64,000 nucleotides of DNA from Chryseobacterium sp. JJR-5R. Its GTDB lineage: Bacteria > Bacteroidota > Bacteroidia > Flavobacteriales > Weeksellaceae. Positions 7,101-15,360 of the stretch are shown here, piece after piece. The stretch covers positions 3,472,001 to 3,536,000 of the forward strand of contig NZ_CP139137.1 in the NCBI RefSeq assembly GCF_034047335.1, in the 5' to 3' direction. Under the pieces are notes generated by a model. That model had not been told where the DNA came from, made no database searches, and saw only the letters and a list, made by a program, of their open reading frames with translations. Numbering within the stretch: position 1 is the first letter of the stretch; the number at the start of each line of letters is the position of its first letter. Made by a program: the position numbers and the translations under genes.

Positions 7101-8306
7101 ATGCCGAATATTTCAAACAGAGCACAACATATGCCGCCGTCGCCGGTAAGGAAACTGGTTCCTTTTGCAATCAATGCCAAACAGAGAGGGATAAAAGTAT
7201 ATCACCTGAATATCGGGCAGCCTGATATCGAAACTCCGGAAACGGCTCTTAATGCTTTAAAGAATATCGATTTAAAAGTATTGGAATATGCGCTTTCTGA
7301 AGGGAATTTAGACTACAGGCAGGCACTTACGGACTATTACCATTCATTGGATTTCACAGATCTTACACCGGATCATTTTATCGTGACCAACGGAGGCTCC
7401 GAAGCATTGAACTTTGCCATTTCCACTTTGTGTGACGATGGTGACGAGGTAATTATCCCTGAACCGTATTATGCCAACTATAACGGTTTCACCAGTACTT
7501 TTAACGTAAATGTGGTTGCAGTACCTTCTACAATCGATACTGGTTTTGCCCTTCCTCCGATTGAAGAATTTGAGAATAAAATTACAGAAAAAACAAGAGC
7601 CATTGTAATCTGCAACCCCGGAAACCCTACCGGATACCTTTATACCCGTGAAGAACTTCAGAAACTGGCAGAAATTGCTTTAAAATATGACATCGTTATC
7701 ATTTCTGATGAAGTATACAGGGAATATGTATATGACGGAAAACAGCAGATTTCCATGCTTGCATTTCCTGAGCTGGCAGAAAACTGCATCATTATTGATT
7801 CCGAATCCAAGCGGTACTCCATGTGCGGCGTAAGAATAGGATGCCTGATTACCCGTTCCAAAAAAATTCATGATGCAGCCATGCTTTTTGCACAGGCCAG
7901 GCTGAGCCCGGTACTTTTAGGGCAGATTGCCGCTACTGCCGCGCACCAGAATGACGGCGCTTATATCAGGGCCGTAAGAGAAGAATACACACACAGAAGA
8001 AATGTTTTGGTAGATGCGCTGAATGCCATTCCCGGCGTGATCTGCCCGAAGCCGAAAGGCGCTTTTTACTGTGTGGCCGAACTTCCTGTTGATGACACCG
8101 AAAAGTTTGCCCAGTGGCTGCTGGAAAGCTATTCAAACCAAAATGAAACCATTATGGTAGCTCCCGCCGGAGGATTTTACAGCAATCCTGAACTGGGTAA
8201 AAAACAGGTAAGGATCGCCTATGTTTTGAAAGAAGAAGATTTAAAAAGGAGTGCCGCTATTTTAAAGGATGCCCTTGAAAAATACAGACTGGAATTCACC
8301 CATTAA
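7101..8306 (+). CDS. pyridoxal phosphate-dependent aminotransferase, class I
   Basis: The 401-residue protein is a fold-type I aminotransferase. Visible signatures are the nucleotide-like motif NPGNPTG (172-178), the PLP-ring Asp in ISDEVYREYVYDG (D203, Y206), the Schiff-base lysine K237 in SESKRYSMCGVRIG, and the R245 phosphate contact in the same motif. The family includes aspartate, aromatic and alanine aminotransferases; the sequence alone does not fix the substrate. It stands just upstream of a small lipoprotein gene and murB, with only 20 bases to the next start, so a shared transcript is likely. Confidence 0.92.
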   Translation: MPNISNRAQHMPPSPVRKLVPFAINAKQRGIKVYHLNIGQPDIETPETALNALKNIDLKVLEYALSEGNLDYRQALTDYYHSLDFTDLTPDHFIVTNGGSEALNFAISTLCDDGDEVIIPEPYYANYNGFTSTFNVNVVAVPSTIDTGFALPPIEEFENKITEKTRAIVICNPGNPTGYLYTREELQKLAEIALKYDIVIISDEVYREYVYDGKQQISMLAFPELAENCIIIDSESKRYSMCGVRIGCLITRSKKIHDAAMLFAQARLSPVLLGQIAATAAHQNDGAYIRAVREEYTHRRNVLVDALNAIPGVICPKPKGAFYCVAELPVDDTEKFAQWLLESYSNQNETIMVAPAGGFYSNPELGKKQVRIAYVLKEEDLKRSAAILKDALEKYRLEFTH

Positions 8307-8326
8307 TTAAAATAAGCAAAGGATCT

Positions 8327-8809
8327 ATGTCAGCAATAAAAAAATCCGGATTGAAAACGCTCATTCCTGTTGTTTTATTGCTGATATTTTTTTCCTGTGA
8401 TCCTAAAAAAGGGGAAAACAGTCCGTCCGGTAATTCCGATGAGATCATTTCCATAGATTATTCGGATATTGGCGGAGAGGCCGGTAATTACACCATTGTT
8501 AAAATCACAAAAGACTCTGCCCGCCTGGAAACCGGAGTTACCCAAAAGAAAATCCATAAAGAATGGAAATCTGCCATTACTCCAAAGGCCTGGCAAAACC
8601 TTACCTCTGCTATTGATGCAACCACCCTGGATAAGATCAGGAGCTCGCCCAGCAAACAGCCGGTAGACGGGTTTGATGAAACATTCCAGATCAGGACCCG
8701 GAAGAAATACCATGCGTATGTGAATGCATATGCAGACACCGTTCATTACAGACAACTTGAAAAGCTGAAAGCCCGGATCCAAAACATGATTCCGCAGGAA
8801 TACAAATAA
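8327..8809 (+). CDS. small lipoprotein of unknown function
   Basis: This 160-residue protein begins with a hydrophobic signal segment ending FFSC, lipidated at C24. The mature part is about 136 residues, mixed alpha/beta in character, with no motif I can match to a characterised family. Its stop codon abuts the murB start (8809/8810), and the aminotransferase ends 20 bases upstream, so it is probably the middle gene of a three-gene transcript. A function in the envelope is likely from the lipid anchor but nothing more can be said. Confidence 0.8.
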   Translation: MSAIKKSGLKTLIPVVLLLIFFSCDPKKGENSPSGNSDEIISIDYSDIGGEAGNYTIVKITKDSARLETGVTQKKIHKEWKSAITPKAWQNLTSAIDATTLDKIRSSPSKQPVDGFDETFQIRTRKKYHAYVNAYADTVHYRQLEKLKARIQNMIPQEYK

Positions 8810-9826
8810 ATGATGCACGAAAATTTTTCACTTAAGCCGTATAATACATTCGGCATCGATGCGAAAGCACGCTATTTTACCGAAGTCCATTCTACAGAAG
8901 AATTACTGGAAGCGCTGAACAATCCGGCCACCCAATCCCTTCCCCTTTTGTTTTTAGGCGGAGGAAGTAATATTCTGTTAACCCGGGATTTTGAAGGGCT
9001 TGCCGTTCAGTTAAACTTAAAAGGCATCCATGAAGACATCATTGGTGAAAATGAAGTTCTGGTTACTGTAAAAGCGGGAGAAAACTGGCATGAATTCGTT
9101 TTATTCTGCCTGGAAAAAAATTACGGCGGCATGGAGAATCTTTCACTGATTCCGGGAAATGTAGGAACTTCACCGATGCAGAATATAGGGGCGTACGGAG
9201 TGGAAATCAAAGATGCTTTTGTAAGCTGTACAGTCCTGAATTTAGAAAACCTCCAGCTGGAAACCTTCAATAAAGAGCAATGCAGATTTGGCTACAGGGA
9301 TTCTGTTTTCAAGCAGGAAGGAAAAGGGAAATATGTGATTACTGAGGTATCATTTACCTTAACCCGAAAAGACCATCAGCTTAAAACATCATACGGCGCA
9401 ATACAGGCAGAACTGGAAAAATCAGGCATTGAAAACCCTACGATTCAGGATATTTCAAAGGCTGTAATCAACATCAGGCAGAGCAAGCTGCCTGATCCTA
9501 AAAAGACCGGGAATGCGGGGAGCTTTTTTAAAAACCCAACCATTCCGCTCACTCAGTTTGAAGAACTGCAGCAACAATTTGCAGATATCCCGGGCTACCC
9601 GAACGGAGATTTCGTAAAAGTTCCGGCCGGCTGGCTGATCGAACAGGCCGGCTGGAAAGGGAAGCAGACCGGAAATGTGGCAACCCACAGGCTGCAGGCA
9701 CTGGTGATCATCAATGCCACCGGAAATGCTACCGGAAGAGAAATTTTTGATTTCTCTGCGGAAATCATTGATTCCGTACAGAAAAAATACGGAATTGAAC
9801 TGGAACGGGAGGTGAATATTATTTGA
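8810..9826 (+). CDS. murB: UDP-N-acetylmuramate dehydrogenase MurB
   Basis: MurB reduces the enolpyruvyl group made by MurA, using FAD and NADPH, to give UDP-MurNAc. The 338-residue sequence has the FAD-binding signature LFLGGGSNILLT (48-58), the segment SLIPGNVGTSPMQNIGAYG, and GSFFKNP with the proton-donor serine S238; PAGWLIEQAGWKG follows. Length and the NTFGIDAKA start are those of type I MurB, like E. coli. The start codon immediately follows the TAA of the lipoprotein gene, an arrangement expected for coupled translation. A second ATG one codon later could also be used. Confidence 0.96.
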   Translation: MMHENFSLKPYNTFGIDAKARYFTEVHSTEELLEALNNPATQSLPLLFLGGGSNILLTRDFEGLAVQLNLKGIHEDIIGENEVLVTVKAGENWHEFVLFCLEKNYGGMENLSLIPGNVGTSPMQNIGAYGVEIKDAFVSCTVLNLENLQLETFNKEQCRFGYRDSVFKQEGKGKYVITEVSFTLTRKDHQLKTSYGAIQAELEKSGIENPTIQDISKAVINIRQSKLPDPKKTGNAGSFFKNPTIPLTQFEELQQQFADIPGYPNGDFVKVPAGWLIEQAGWKGKQTGNVATHRLQALVIINATGNATGREIFDFSAEIIDSVQKKYGIELEREVNII

Positions 9827-9849
9827 TATATTTAAGCATAATTAAATTT

Positions 9850-9965
9850 CAGATGCTTCGACTTCGCTCGGCATCACACTTCTAATACTAATATTTCTAT
9901 CATTAACGTAGCTTTAATGTAATTACTTTAGCAACGTAATCTGAGGCTCCTGAAGGATCTTTAAA
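9850..9965. repeat. intergenic repeat phrase common in Bacteroidota
   Basis: On the minus strand this spacer carries GATCCTTCAGGAGCCTCAG followed about 60 bases later by GATGCCGAGCGAAGTCGAAG. The second phrase resembles text I recall from intergenic repeats in many Bacteroidota genomes. It lies between murB and proC, has no coding character, and is probably a remnant of a dispersed repeat. Confidence 0.45.
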
Positions 9966-9987
9966 CCAATAAAAGCAGATATAAAAT

Positions 9988-10791
9988 ATGAAAATCGCAA
10001 TTCTCGGAGCCGGAAACATGGGTTTATCTTTTTCAAAGTCATTTTTGAAATATGAATTGATAAAACCTGAAAATCTGCATTTGATCACAAGAAACCAATC
10101 TAAATTTTCAAAAATATCTGAAGAATTTCCAAAATCTAAAATTTCCACTTTCGACGAAACAATAGAATTTAATGCGGATTTAATCATTATTGCCGTAAAG
10201 CCTCAGGATTTCCAACATGTTGCCGAAAATTTTCAGTTTCAGTTAAAAGAAAATCAAATGGTATTATCGATCATGGCGGGAATTAAAATAGAGAAAATTC
10301 AAAAATTACTCAATCATCCATTGGTCGTCAGAGCCATGCCGAATTCTCCTACGCTTTTAGGGATGGGAATCACAGGGTATACCGCTGCACAAGGTATTTC
10401 TTTTAGTCAATTAATCAATATTGAACGTTTGCTGAACTCAACCGGAAGATCGGTATATTTGGAAAACGAGGAATTACTGGACGGCGTGACAGCACTTTCC
10501 GGAAGCGGACCGGCATATTTTTATTACATTCTTGATGCCATGATTAAAGCCGGTGTTGAAATGGGAATTGATGAAAATTTATCCAAGCTTTTTGTACAGC
10601 AAACCATGCTGGGAGCCTATCATCTTATTAATAATTCTGATAAAAATCTGGAAGAATTAATTCAGGACGTTGCTTCAAAAGGCGGAACAACCGAAGCTGC
10701 CCTGAAAACTTTTAACGAAAATAATTTAAAAGAAATTATAAAACATGGAATTCTTAATGCTGAAAAACGTGCAAAGGAATTAAATAATTAA
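9988..10791 (+). CDS. proC: pyrroline-5-carboxylate reductase ProC
   Basis: ProC catalyses the last step of proline synthesis, NAD(P)H-dependent reduction of pyrroline-5-carboxylate, in the cytosol. The 267-residue protein starts with the Rossmann motif AILGAGNMG (4-12) and contains the family signature DGVTALSGSGPAYFYYILDA in its helical C-terminal half, where the substrate binds at the dimer interface, followed by the AGVEMGI segment. Codon use is noticeably more AT-rich than in murB next door. It is preceded by a repeat-containing spacer and followed closely on the other strand by the broken VanZ gene, which overlaps its 3' end by 12 bases. Confidence 0.95.
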   Translation: MKIAILGAGNMGLSFSKSFLKYELIKPENLHLITRNQSKFSKISEEFPKSKISTFDETIEFNADLIIIAVKPQDFQHVAENFQFQLKENQMVLSIMAGIKIEKIQKLLNHPLVVRAMPNSPTLLGMGITGYTAAQGISFSQLINIERLLNSTGRSVYLENEELLDGVTALSGSGPAYFYYILDAMIKAGVEMGIDENLSKLFVQQTMLGAYHLINNSDKNLEELIQDVASKGGTTEAALKTFNENNLKEIIKHGILNAEKRAKELNN

Positions 10792-11202
10792 TTTTCTAAA
10801 CATTTTCTCTACAAAATTCCGGATCAGGAACCCGAGGTAGACACCAAACGTATTCAGGATGATGTCATCCACTTCAAAAATACCCATTCTGGTAAAATAC
10901 TTAAGCCCTTCAACAATCGTAATGGCTGGAATAAAAGCAAAAAGCAGGGTTTTCATGTCATTAAATCTGGTGAAGATCCATCCCAGGAAACCGAAAGGGA
11001 TGAACATCACGATATTCCCAATGACAATTCTGATCACCTATTTTAGGGAAGCGGCTCCTTTGATAAAATTAATCGTTGCCAGTACAGGCTCTAAAGTCAG
11101 CAGATTGTCTTCATACTGCCTCCTTCCCATTCCCAGAAACATGAGGTATAACAAAAACAAGGTATAGGGAACAATTATAATTTTGTACAATTTCTTTATC
11201 AT
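10780..11202 (-). pseudogene. VanZ family membrane protein gene interrupted by one TAG
   Basis: Two consecutive minus-strand reading frames are in the same frame, separated by a single TAG (11040..11038). The first part gives a membrane segment and the sequence ending INFIKGAASLK; the second continues with IGNIVMFIPFGFLGW, the hallmark of the VanZ-like family, then further membrane segments. Together they have the length of a small VanZ-like protein. ATG at 11202 is preferred over 11226. Either the gene is inactivated by a nonsense mutation, or the GTG directly after the stop restarts translation of a fragment. VanZ-like proteins have no settled function outside teicoplanin resistance. Confidence 0.7.
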
Positions 11203-11232
11203 CACTTGCCGGTTTATTCGCATCAAAAATAG

Positions 11233-11240
11233 TAAATTTG
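11233..11240 (+). promoter_or_regulatory. -7 promoter element for lnt
   Basis: TAAATTTG matches TAnnTTTG, 17 bases before the lnt ATG at 11258. Confidence 0.5.
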
Positions 11241-11257
11241 TATCTTAAATAAATGTA

Positions 11258-12892
11258 ATGAAATACATATTGCTTGCGCTCATTTCGGCAATGCTGTTAT
11301 CCATATCCTGGCCTACATACGGCGTTCCGTTTTTTATATTTTTCGCTCTGGTTCCGCTTTTAATGATGGAACACGGCATTTCGAAATTTTCAGAATACAG
11401 CCGGAAAAGCTGGGTGGTTTTCGGGCTGTCCTACCTGTGTTTTGTAATCTGGAATATCGTGACTACTGGCTGGCTGTACGGGTCTAAGAATCCTGACGGC
11501 AGCCATTCCATGATGGCCGTGGTATTTCCGGTTCTGGTTAATTCCTTTCTGTACTCACTGGTGTTCCAGTGTTACCACTGGTACAAGAATGCACAGGGAA
11601 CCTATTGGGGCCTGGCTTTTTTCATCGCAATCTGGATGAGTTTTGAAAAATTCCATTTAGGCTGGCAGTTGACCTGGCCGTGGCTGAACCTGGGAAATGT
11701 GTTTTCCGATTATCCTAAAGTAATCCAATGGTATGATACACTGGGGGCTACCGGAGGAAGCTTCTGGATTCTCCTGGTTAATATTCTGATATTTTATACT
11801 GTAAGGACCTGGGAGGCAGGCAGAAAAAGAAAAGACCTGATTAAAAATTCCGCTATCGTAGCGGCTTTAATTGTCATTCCAATGATTATTTCGGCCGTTC
11901 AGTATAACAATTTTGATGAAAAACCTGTCGGCACGGTCAATATTCTGATGCTGCAGCCTGATCTTGATCCGTATGCTGAAAAATATTCCCAAGACAGCAT
12001 GGTCATCCAGAATGATTTGCTGAACCTTGCCGAAAGCAACTCAAAAGGAAAAATAGATTATTATATTGCCCCGGAAACCGCTCTTCCCGGAAGAGGTTCC
12101 ATTTCTGAAAACGCTTTTGAAAAAAGTATTATCCTGAATAACCTTAAAACATTTTTATCCGGACATCCCGGGTCTGTTTTTGCAACAGGCATATCTTCAC
12201 ACCGGATGTATACCAGCCCGGAAAACCTGCCGGAAGAAGCGTATCAGCTGAACCAGGGGCTCTGGGTGGAAAGCTTTAATTCCGCCGTTCAGGTGATCCC
12301 GAACCATAAAGTGGAAGTTTACCATAAAGGAAAACTGGTTCCCGGCGTGGAAATCTTCCCTTACATGAACTATTTAAAACCGGTTTTAGGGGATGCCATG
12401 ATCAATCTGGGCGGAACAGTTGCTTCCCTGGGAACGGATAAAGAACGGGTTGCCTTTTCAAACCCGTTCAACAAAGGAAAAATTGCCCCGATTATCTGTT
12501 ATGAAAGCATTTACGGGGAATTTACCGGTGATTATGTGAAGAAAGGGGCCAACTTTCTTGCCATCATGACCAACGACTCCTGGTGGGGTGTTACAGAAGG
12601 CCACAAGCAGCTGTTATCCTATGCCAGGTTAAGAGCTATCGAAACCAGAAGAGAAATTGCCAGGGCTGCCAACAGCGGTATTTCTGCACATATTGATGCC
12701 AGAGGTGAAATAGCGGCGGATACTTTTTACGGAGATAAAACCACTCTTTTTGCCAAAGTAAACCTTTACGATCAGATGACATTTTATACAAGAGCAGGAG
12801 ATCTTCTCTCAAGATTTTCAATATTTGCTTTGGGGTTCCTGTTGTTTTATTTTCTGATCAAAAAGTTCCAGAACAGAATAAAAAAGAGCTAG
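11258..12892 (+). CDS. lnt: apolipoprotein N-acyltransferase Lnt
   Basis: Lnt adds the third acyl chain to the N-terminal cysteine of lipoproteins at the inner membrane. The 544-residue protein has several membrane segments in its first 215 residues and a periplasmic nitrilase-fold domain behind them, closed by a final membrane helix near residues 520-535. The catalytic Glu-Lys-Cys triad is visible: E273 in APETALP, K357 in YHKGKLVPGVE, and C414 in ICYESIYGEF. The many lipoprotein genes in this window are its likely clients. It is transcribed divergently from the broken VanZ gene. Confidence 0.95.
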   Translation: MKYILLALISAMLLSISWPTYGVPFFIFFALVPLLMMEHGISKFSEYSRKSWVVFGLSYLCFVIWNIVTTGWLYGSKNPDGSHSMMAVVFPVLVNSFLYSLVFQCYHWYKNAQGTYWGLAFFIAIWMSFEKFHLGWQLTWPWLNLGNVFSDYPKVIQWYDTLGATGGSFWILLVNILIFYTVRTWEAGRKRKDLIKNSAIVAALIVIPMIISAVQYNNFDEKPVGTVNILMLQPDLDPYAEKYSQDSMVIQNDLLNLAESNSKGKIDYYIAPETALPGRGSISENAFEKSIILNNLKTFLSGHPGSVFATGISSHRMYTSPENLPEEAYQLNQGLWVESFNSAVQVIPNHKVEVYHKGKLVPGVEIFPYMNYLKPVLGDAMINLGGTVASLGTDKERVAFSNPFNKGKIAPIICYESIYGEFTGDYVKKGANFLAIMTNDSWWGVTEGHKQLLSYARLRAIETRREIARAANSGISAHIDARGEIAADTFYGDKTTLFAKVNLYDQMTFYTRAGDLLSRFSIFALGFLLFYFLIKKFQNRIKKS

Positions 12893-13085
12893 GCATCAGT
12901 AAGCTGTAAAAGCTGATAAGAGTAATACAATTTCTTCTTTGAAAGATAAATTTTGGATAAACCAGGGTTATCGGTCTATGATTTCAGTGATATTTCAGTG
13001 TCATAATTAAACCTGAATAACCATTTGCATTGCAGGAATGAATTATTTTTTCTGAAAATGAATTTAATATTTACGGATTTGATAC

Positions 13086-13117
13086 TTTCGCGGTCTGGCT
13101 GTATTGTAACCGCGAAA
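13086..13117. repeat. inverted repeat upstream of the L28 promoter
   Basis: TTTCGCGGT (13086..13094) and ACCGCGAAA (13109..13117) pair perfectly across a 14-base spacer. There is no T-run on either side, so it is not an intrinsic terminator. It lies upstream of the predicted rpmB promoter and could be a protein-binding site. Confidence 0.45.
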
Positions 13118-13164
13118 TCGCTGTTACGGATCAATAAATTATTGCAAATAATTTCTTAAAAGAT

Positions 13165-13195
13165 TTGTCTATCTGAAAAATTCTTCGTTATTTTG
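13165..13195 (+). promoter_or_regulatory. promoter of the L28-L33-DUF4295 operon
   Basis: TTG (13165..13167) and TTATTTTG (13188..13195) are separated by 20 bases, close to the Bacteroidota consensus although the -7 element departs from TAnnTTTG at its second base. The leader would be about 35 bases. Confidence 0.45.
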
Positions 13196-13234
13196 CACTC
13201 TCAAATATTATAGTACAAATAAGAACATCGAGAT

Positions 13235-13477
13235 ATGTCAAGAATTTGCCAAATAACAGGAAAGCGTGCAATGGTTGGTAACAACGTTTCTCACGCTAAT
13301 AACAAAACGAAGCGTCGTTTTGAAATTAACTTATTAGAGAAGAAATTTTACCTTCCGGAGCAAGATAAGCACGTAACACTGAAAGTATCAGCTCATGGAT
13401 TGAGAGTGATTAACAAAATTGGAATCGAAGAAGCTATTGAAAGAGCGACTAGAAACGGATTGATTAAAAAGAACTAA
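13235..13477 (+). CDS. rpmB: 50S ribosomal protein L28 (bL28)
   Basis: The 80-residue basic protein has the bL28 start [25 protein letters not shown] and normal length. It binds 23S rRNA near the tRNA exit site. It heads a compact operon: L33 follows after 3 bases, then DUF4295 and, past a terminator, ftsY. As far as I recall, this order is widespread in Flavobacteriia. Confidence 0.97.
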   Translation: MSRICQITGKRAMVGNNVSHANNKTKRRFEINLLEKKFYLPEQDKHVTLKVSAHGLRVINKIGIEEAIERATRNGLIKKN

Positions 13478-13480
13478 ATC

Positions 13481-13663
13481 ATGGCAAAAAAAGGAAACAG
13501 AGTTCAAGTAATCCTTGAATGTACAGAGCATAAAGAAAGCGGTATGCCGGGAATGTCCAGATACATTTCTACAAAAAATAAAAAGAATACAACTGAAAGA
13601 TTAGAATTGAAAAAATACAATTCTGTTCTTAAGAAAGTTACAGTTCATAAAGAAATCAAGTAA
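13481..13663 (+). CDS. rpmG: 50S ribosomal protein L33 (bL33)
   Basis: The 60-residue protein carries the bL33 pattern: basic start, [11 protein letters not shown], and the [12 protein letters not shown] segment conserved around the strand that contacts E-site tRNA. The zinc-binding cysteine pairs of the C+ form are absent (only one Cys in the first CxxC position region), so this is a zinc-independent type. It is translated three bases after L28. Confidence 0.95.
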   Translation: MAKKGNRVQVILECTEHKESGMPGMSRYISTKNKKNTTERLELKKYNSVLKKVTVHKEIK

Positions 13664-13683
13664 TTTATAAAATATAATTTACC

Positions 13684-13836
13684 ATGGCAAAGAAAGTAGT
13701 AGCAACCCTACAAAGCGGACAGTCAAAAAAAATGACTAAAGTTGTTAAATTGGTTAAGTCTTCTAAATCAGGAGCTTACATTTTTGACGAAAAAGTAATG
13801 AATGCAGACGAAGTAGACGGTTATTTGAAGAAATAA
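13684..13836 (+). CDS. DUF4295 family small basic protein (probable ribosome component)
   Basis: This 50-residue frame reads MAKKVVATLQSGQSKKMTK at the start and ends DEVDGYLKK. It is the DUF4295 family, restricted to Bacteroidota and fixed next to L33. The protein is very basic in its first half, lacks any signal, and follows rpmG after 20 bases. I believe this family corresponds to the extra large-subunit protein (bL38) described in the Flavobacterium johnsoniae ribosome structure, but state that from memory. A terminator follows within 30 bases. Confidence 0.85.
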   Translation: MAKKVVATLQSGQSKKMTKVVKLVKSSKSGAYIFDEKVMNADEVDGYLKK

Positions 13837-13860
13837 TCTCCGCTTTATTTACAATATAGA

Positions 13861-13888
13861 AACTACTCATCTTTTGGGTAGTTTTTTT
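13861..13888 (+). terminator. intrinsic terminator of the ribosomal protein operon
   Basis: AACTACTC (13861..13868) pairs with GGGTAGTT (13876..13883 region) including a wobble pair, followed by TTTTTTT. It separates the L28 operon from ftsY. Confidence 0.75.
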
Positions 13889-13890
13889 GT

Positions 13891-13898
13891 TATCTTTG
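13891..13898 (+). promoter_or_regulatory. -7 promoter element for ftsY
   Basis: TATCTTTG directly follows the terminator T-run and matches TAnnTTTG. The ftsY leader would be about 85 bases, the longest in this part of the window, with no recognisable riboswitch. Confidence 0.55.
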
Positions 13899-13991
13899 CT
13901 TTTGGATTAATATTGGGTTATGCATCAAATGATAAACAGTCAGGCGGAACAATAACTCAGAACCCGTAATTTAAATTCCGTAATTCATAAG

Positions 13992-14945
13992 ATGAGCTGG
14001 TTTAAAAAGATTTTTAAAAAAGAAGAAAAAGAAACGTTAGATAAAGGATTGGAAAAATCCAGCCAGGGTTTCTTTGAGAAAATGACAAAAGCCGTAGTCG
14101 GCAAAAGCAAAGTAGATGATGAAGTCCTGGATAACCTTGAGGAAATCTTAATTGCCTCCGACGTGGGCGCATCTACCACCATCAAAATCATCGAAAGAAT
14201 TGAGGAGCGTGTTGCCAGAGATAAATATGTCAGTGTAAATGAACTGGATAAAATCCTCCGGGAGGAAATTTCTGGGCTCCTGCTGGAAAATCCCCACGCC
14301 GGAACAGGGAACATTGATACTTCTAAAAAGCCTTATGTTATCATGGTAGTCGGCGTAAACGGTGTCGGGAAAACAACAACCATCGGTAAGCTGGCCCACC
14401 AGTTTAAATCAGAAGGCAAAAAAGTAGTTTTAGGCGCTGCCGATACCTTCAGGGCTGCAGCCGTTGATCAGCTGGTGATCTGGAGCCAGCGGGTAGGCGT
14501 TACCATAATAAAACAGGAAATGGGTTCTGACCCTGCTTCCGTGGCGTTTGATACCGTTCAGAGTGCCGTTGCCCAGGATGCTGATGTGGTGATCATTGAT
14601 ACTGCAGGAAGGCTCCATAATAAAGTCAATCTGATGAATGAGCTGTCCAAAATCAAAAGGGTGATGCAAAAGGTGATTCCTGATGCGCCGCACGAAGTCC
14701 TGCTGGTTCTTGACGGCTCTACAGGACAGAATGCTTTTGAGCAGGCAAAACAGTTCACAGCGGCAACGGAAGTGAATGCTTTGGCCGTGACAAAACTTGA
14801 CGGTACTGCAAAAGGAGGCGTGGTGATCGGTATCTCGGATCAGTTCCAGATTCCGGTAAAATATATCGGGGTCGGAGAAAAGATGCAGGACCTGCAATTA
14901 TTCAATGGTACGGAATTTGTTGACTCGTTCTTCAAGAAGAGATGA
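13992..14945 (+). CDS. ftsY: signal recognition particle receptor FtsY
   Basis: FtsY is the membrane-associated GTPase that receives SRP-ribosome complexes and passes them to the Sec translocon. The 317 residues consist of a short basic amphipathic start (MSWFKKIFKKEEKE) in place of the long acidic A domain of E. coli, an N domain, and a G domain with all GTP motifs: GVNGVGKTTT (117-126 region), DTFRAAAVDQL, DTAGRLHNK and TKLDGTAKGG. The short N terminus is normal for Bacteroidota. It has its own promoter after the L28 operon terminator. Confidence 0.96.
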   Translation: MSWFKKIFKKEEKETLDKGLEKSSQGFFEKMTKAVVGKSKVDDEVLDNLEEILIASDVGASTTIKIIERIEERVARDKYVSVNELDKILREEISGLLLENPHAGTGNIDTSKKPYVIMVVGVNGVGKTTTIGKLAHQFKSEGKKVVLGAADTFRAAAVDQLVIWSQRVGVTIIKQEMGSDPASVAFDTVQSAVAQDADVVIIDTAGRLHNKVNLMNELSKIKRVMQKVIPDAPHEVLLVLDGSTGQNAFEQAKQFTAATEVNALAVTKLDGTAKGGVVIGISDQFQIPVKYIGVGEKMQDLQLFNGTEFVDSFFKKR

Positions 14946-15010
14946 TGAGAGTCATCCCTGTCTAAATTCAAATAATTAAATCACAACATTAACATTAAAA
15001 ATTTACGACT

Positions 15011-15274
15011 ATGGGAATTTTAACTTGGATCATATTTGGTCTTATCGCGGGTGCTATTGCAAAAATGATTATGCCCGGAAATCAGGGCGGCGGATGGATC
15101 ATCACCATTATTCTGGGAATTGTGGGAGCTTTTATCGGAGGGGCAATAGGTGTTTATGTTCTTCACTGGGGAGATGTTGATTCTTTCTGGAATTTCAGAA
15201 GCTGGATCCTGGCCATCGGAGGTGCATTGATTCTTCTCTGGATCTACGGAATGGCAACAAGGAGGAATGCCTGA
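15011..15274 (+). CDS. GlsB/YeaQ/YmgE family membrane protein
   Basis: The 87-residue protein has three hydrophobic segments (residues about 1-23, 30-52 and 60-80) and the glycine-rich pattern GLIAGAIAKMIMPGNQGGG near the start, followed by GIVGAFIGGAIG, typical of the transglycosylase-associated/YeaQ family. Members are induced under stress in several bacteria, but their function is unsettled. It stands alone between ftsY and a strong bidirectional terminator. Confidence 0.9.
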   Translation: MGILTWIIFGLIAGAIAKMIMPGNQGGGWIITIILGIVGAFIGGAIGVYVLHWGDVDSFWNFRSWILAIGGALILLWIYGMATRRNA

Positions 15275-15305
15275 TCCATATAATTGATTATTTCACTAAA
15301 AAATA

Positions 15306-15343
15306 AAACGGCGGATTTGAAATTTCAAATCCGCCGTTTCTTT
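15306..15343. terminator. strong bidirectional intrinsic terminator
   Basis: A perfect 17-bp inverted repeat (15306..15322 with 15323..15339) with A- and T-rich flanks lies between the convergent YeaQ-type gene and sppA. Confidence 0.9.
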
Positions 15344-15360
15344 GTACAATATAATTTAGT

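Larger units (their letters stand above)
12893..13234. other. intergenic region upstream of rpmB
   Basis: No coding frame is seen. The stretch contains a 9-bp perfect inverted repeat (13086..13094 with 13109..13117) and, near its right end, the promoter of the ribosomal protein operon. Confidence 0.6.
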
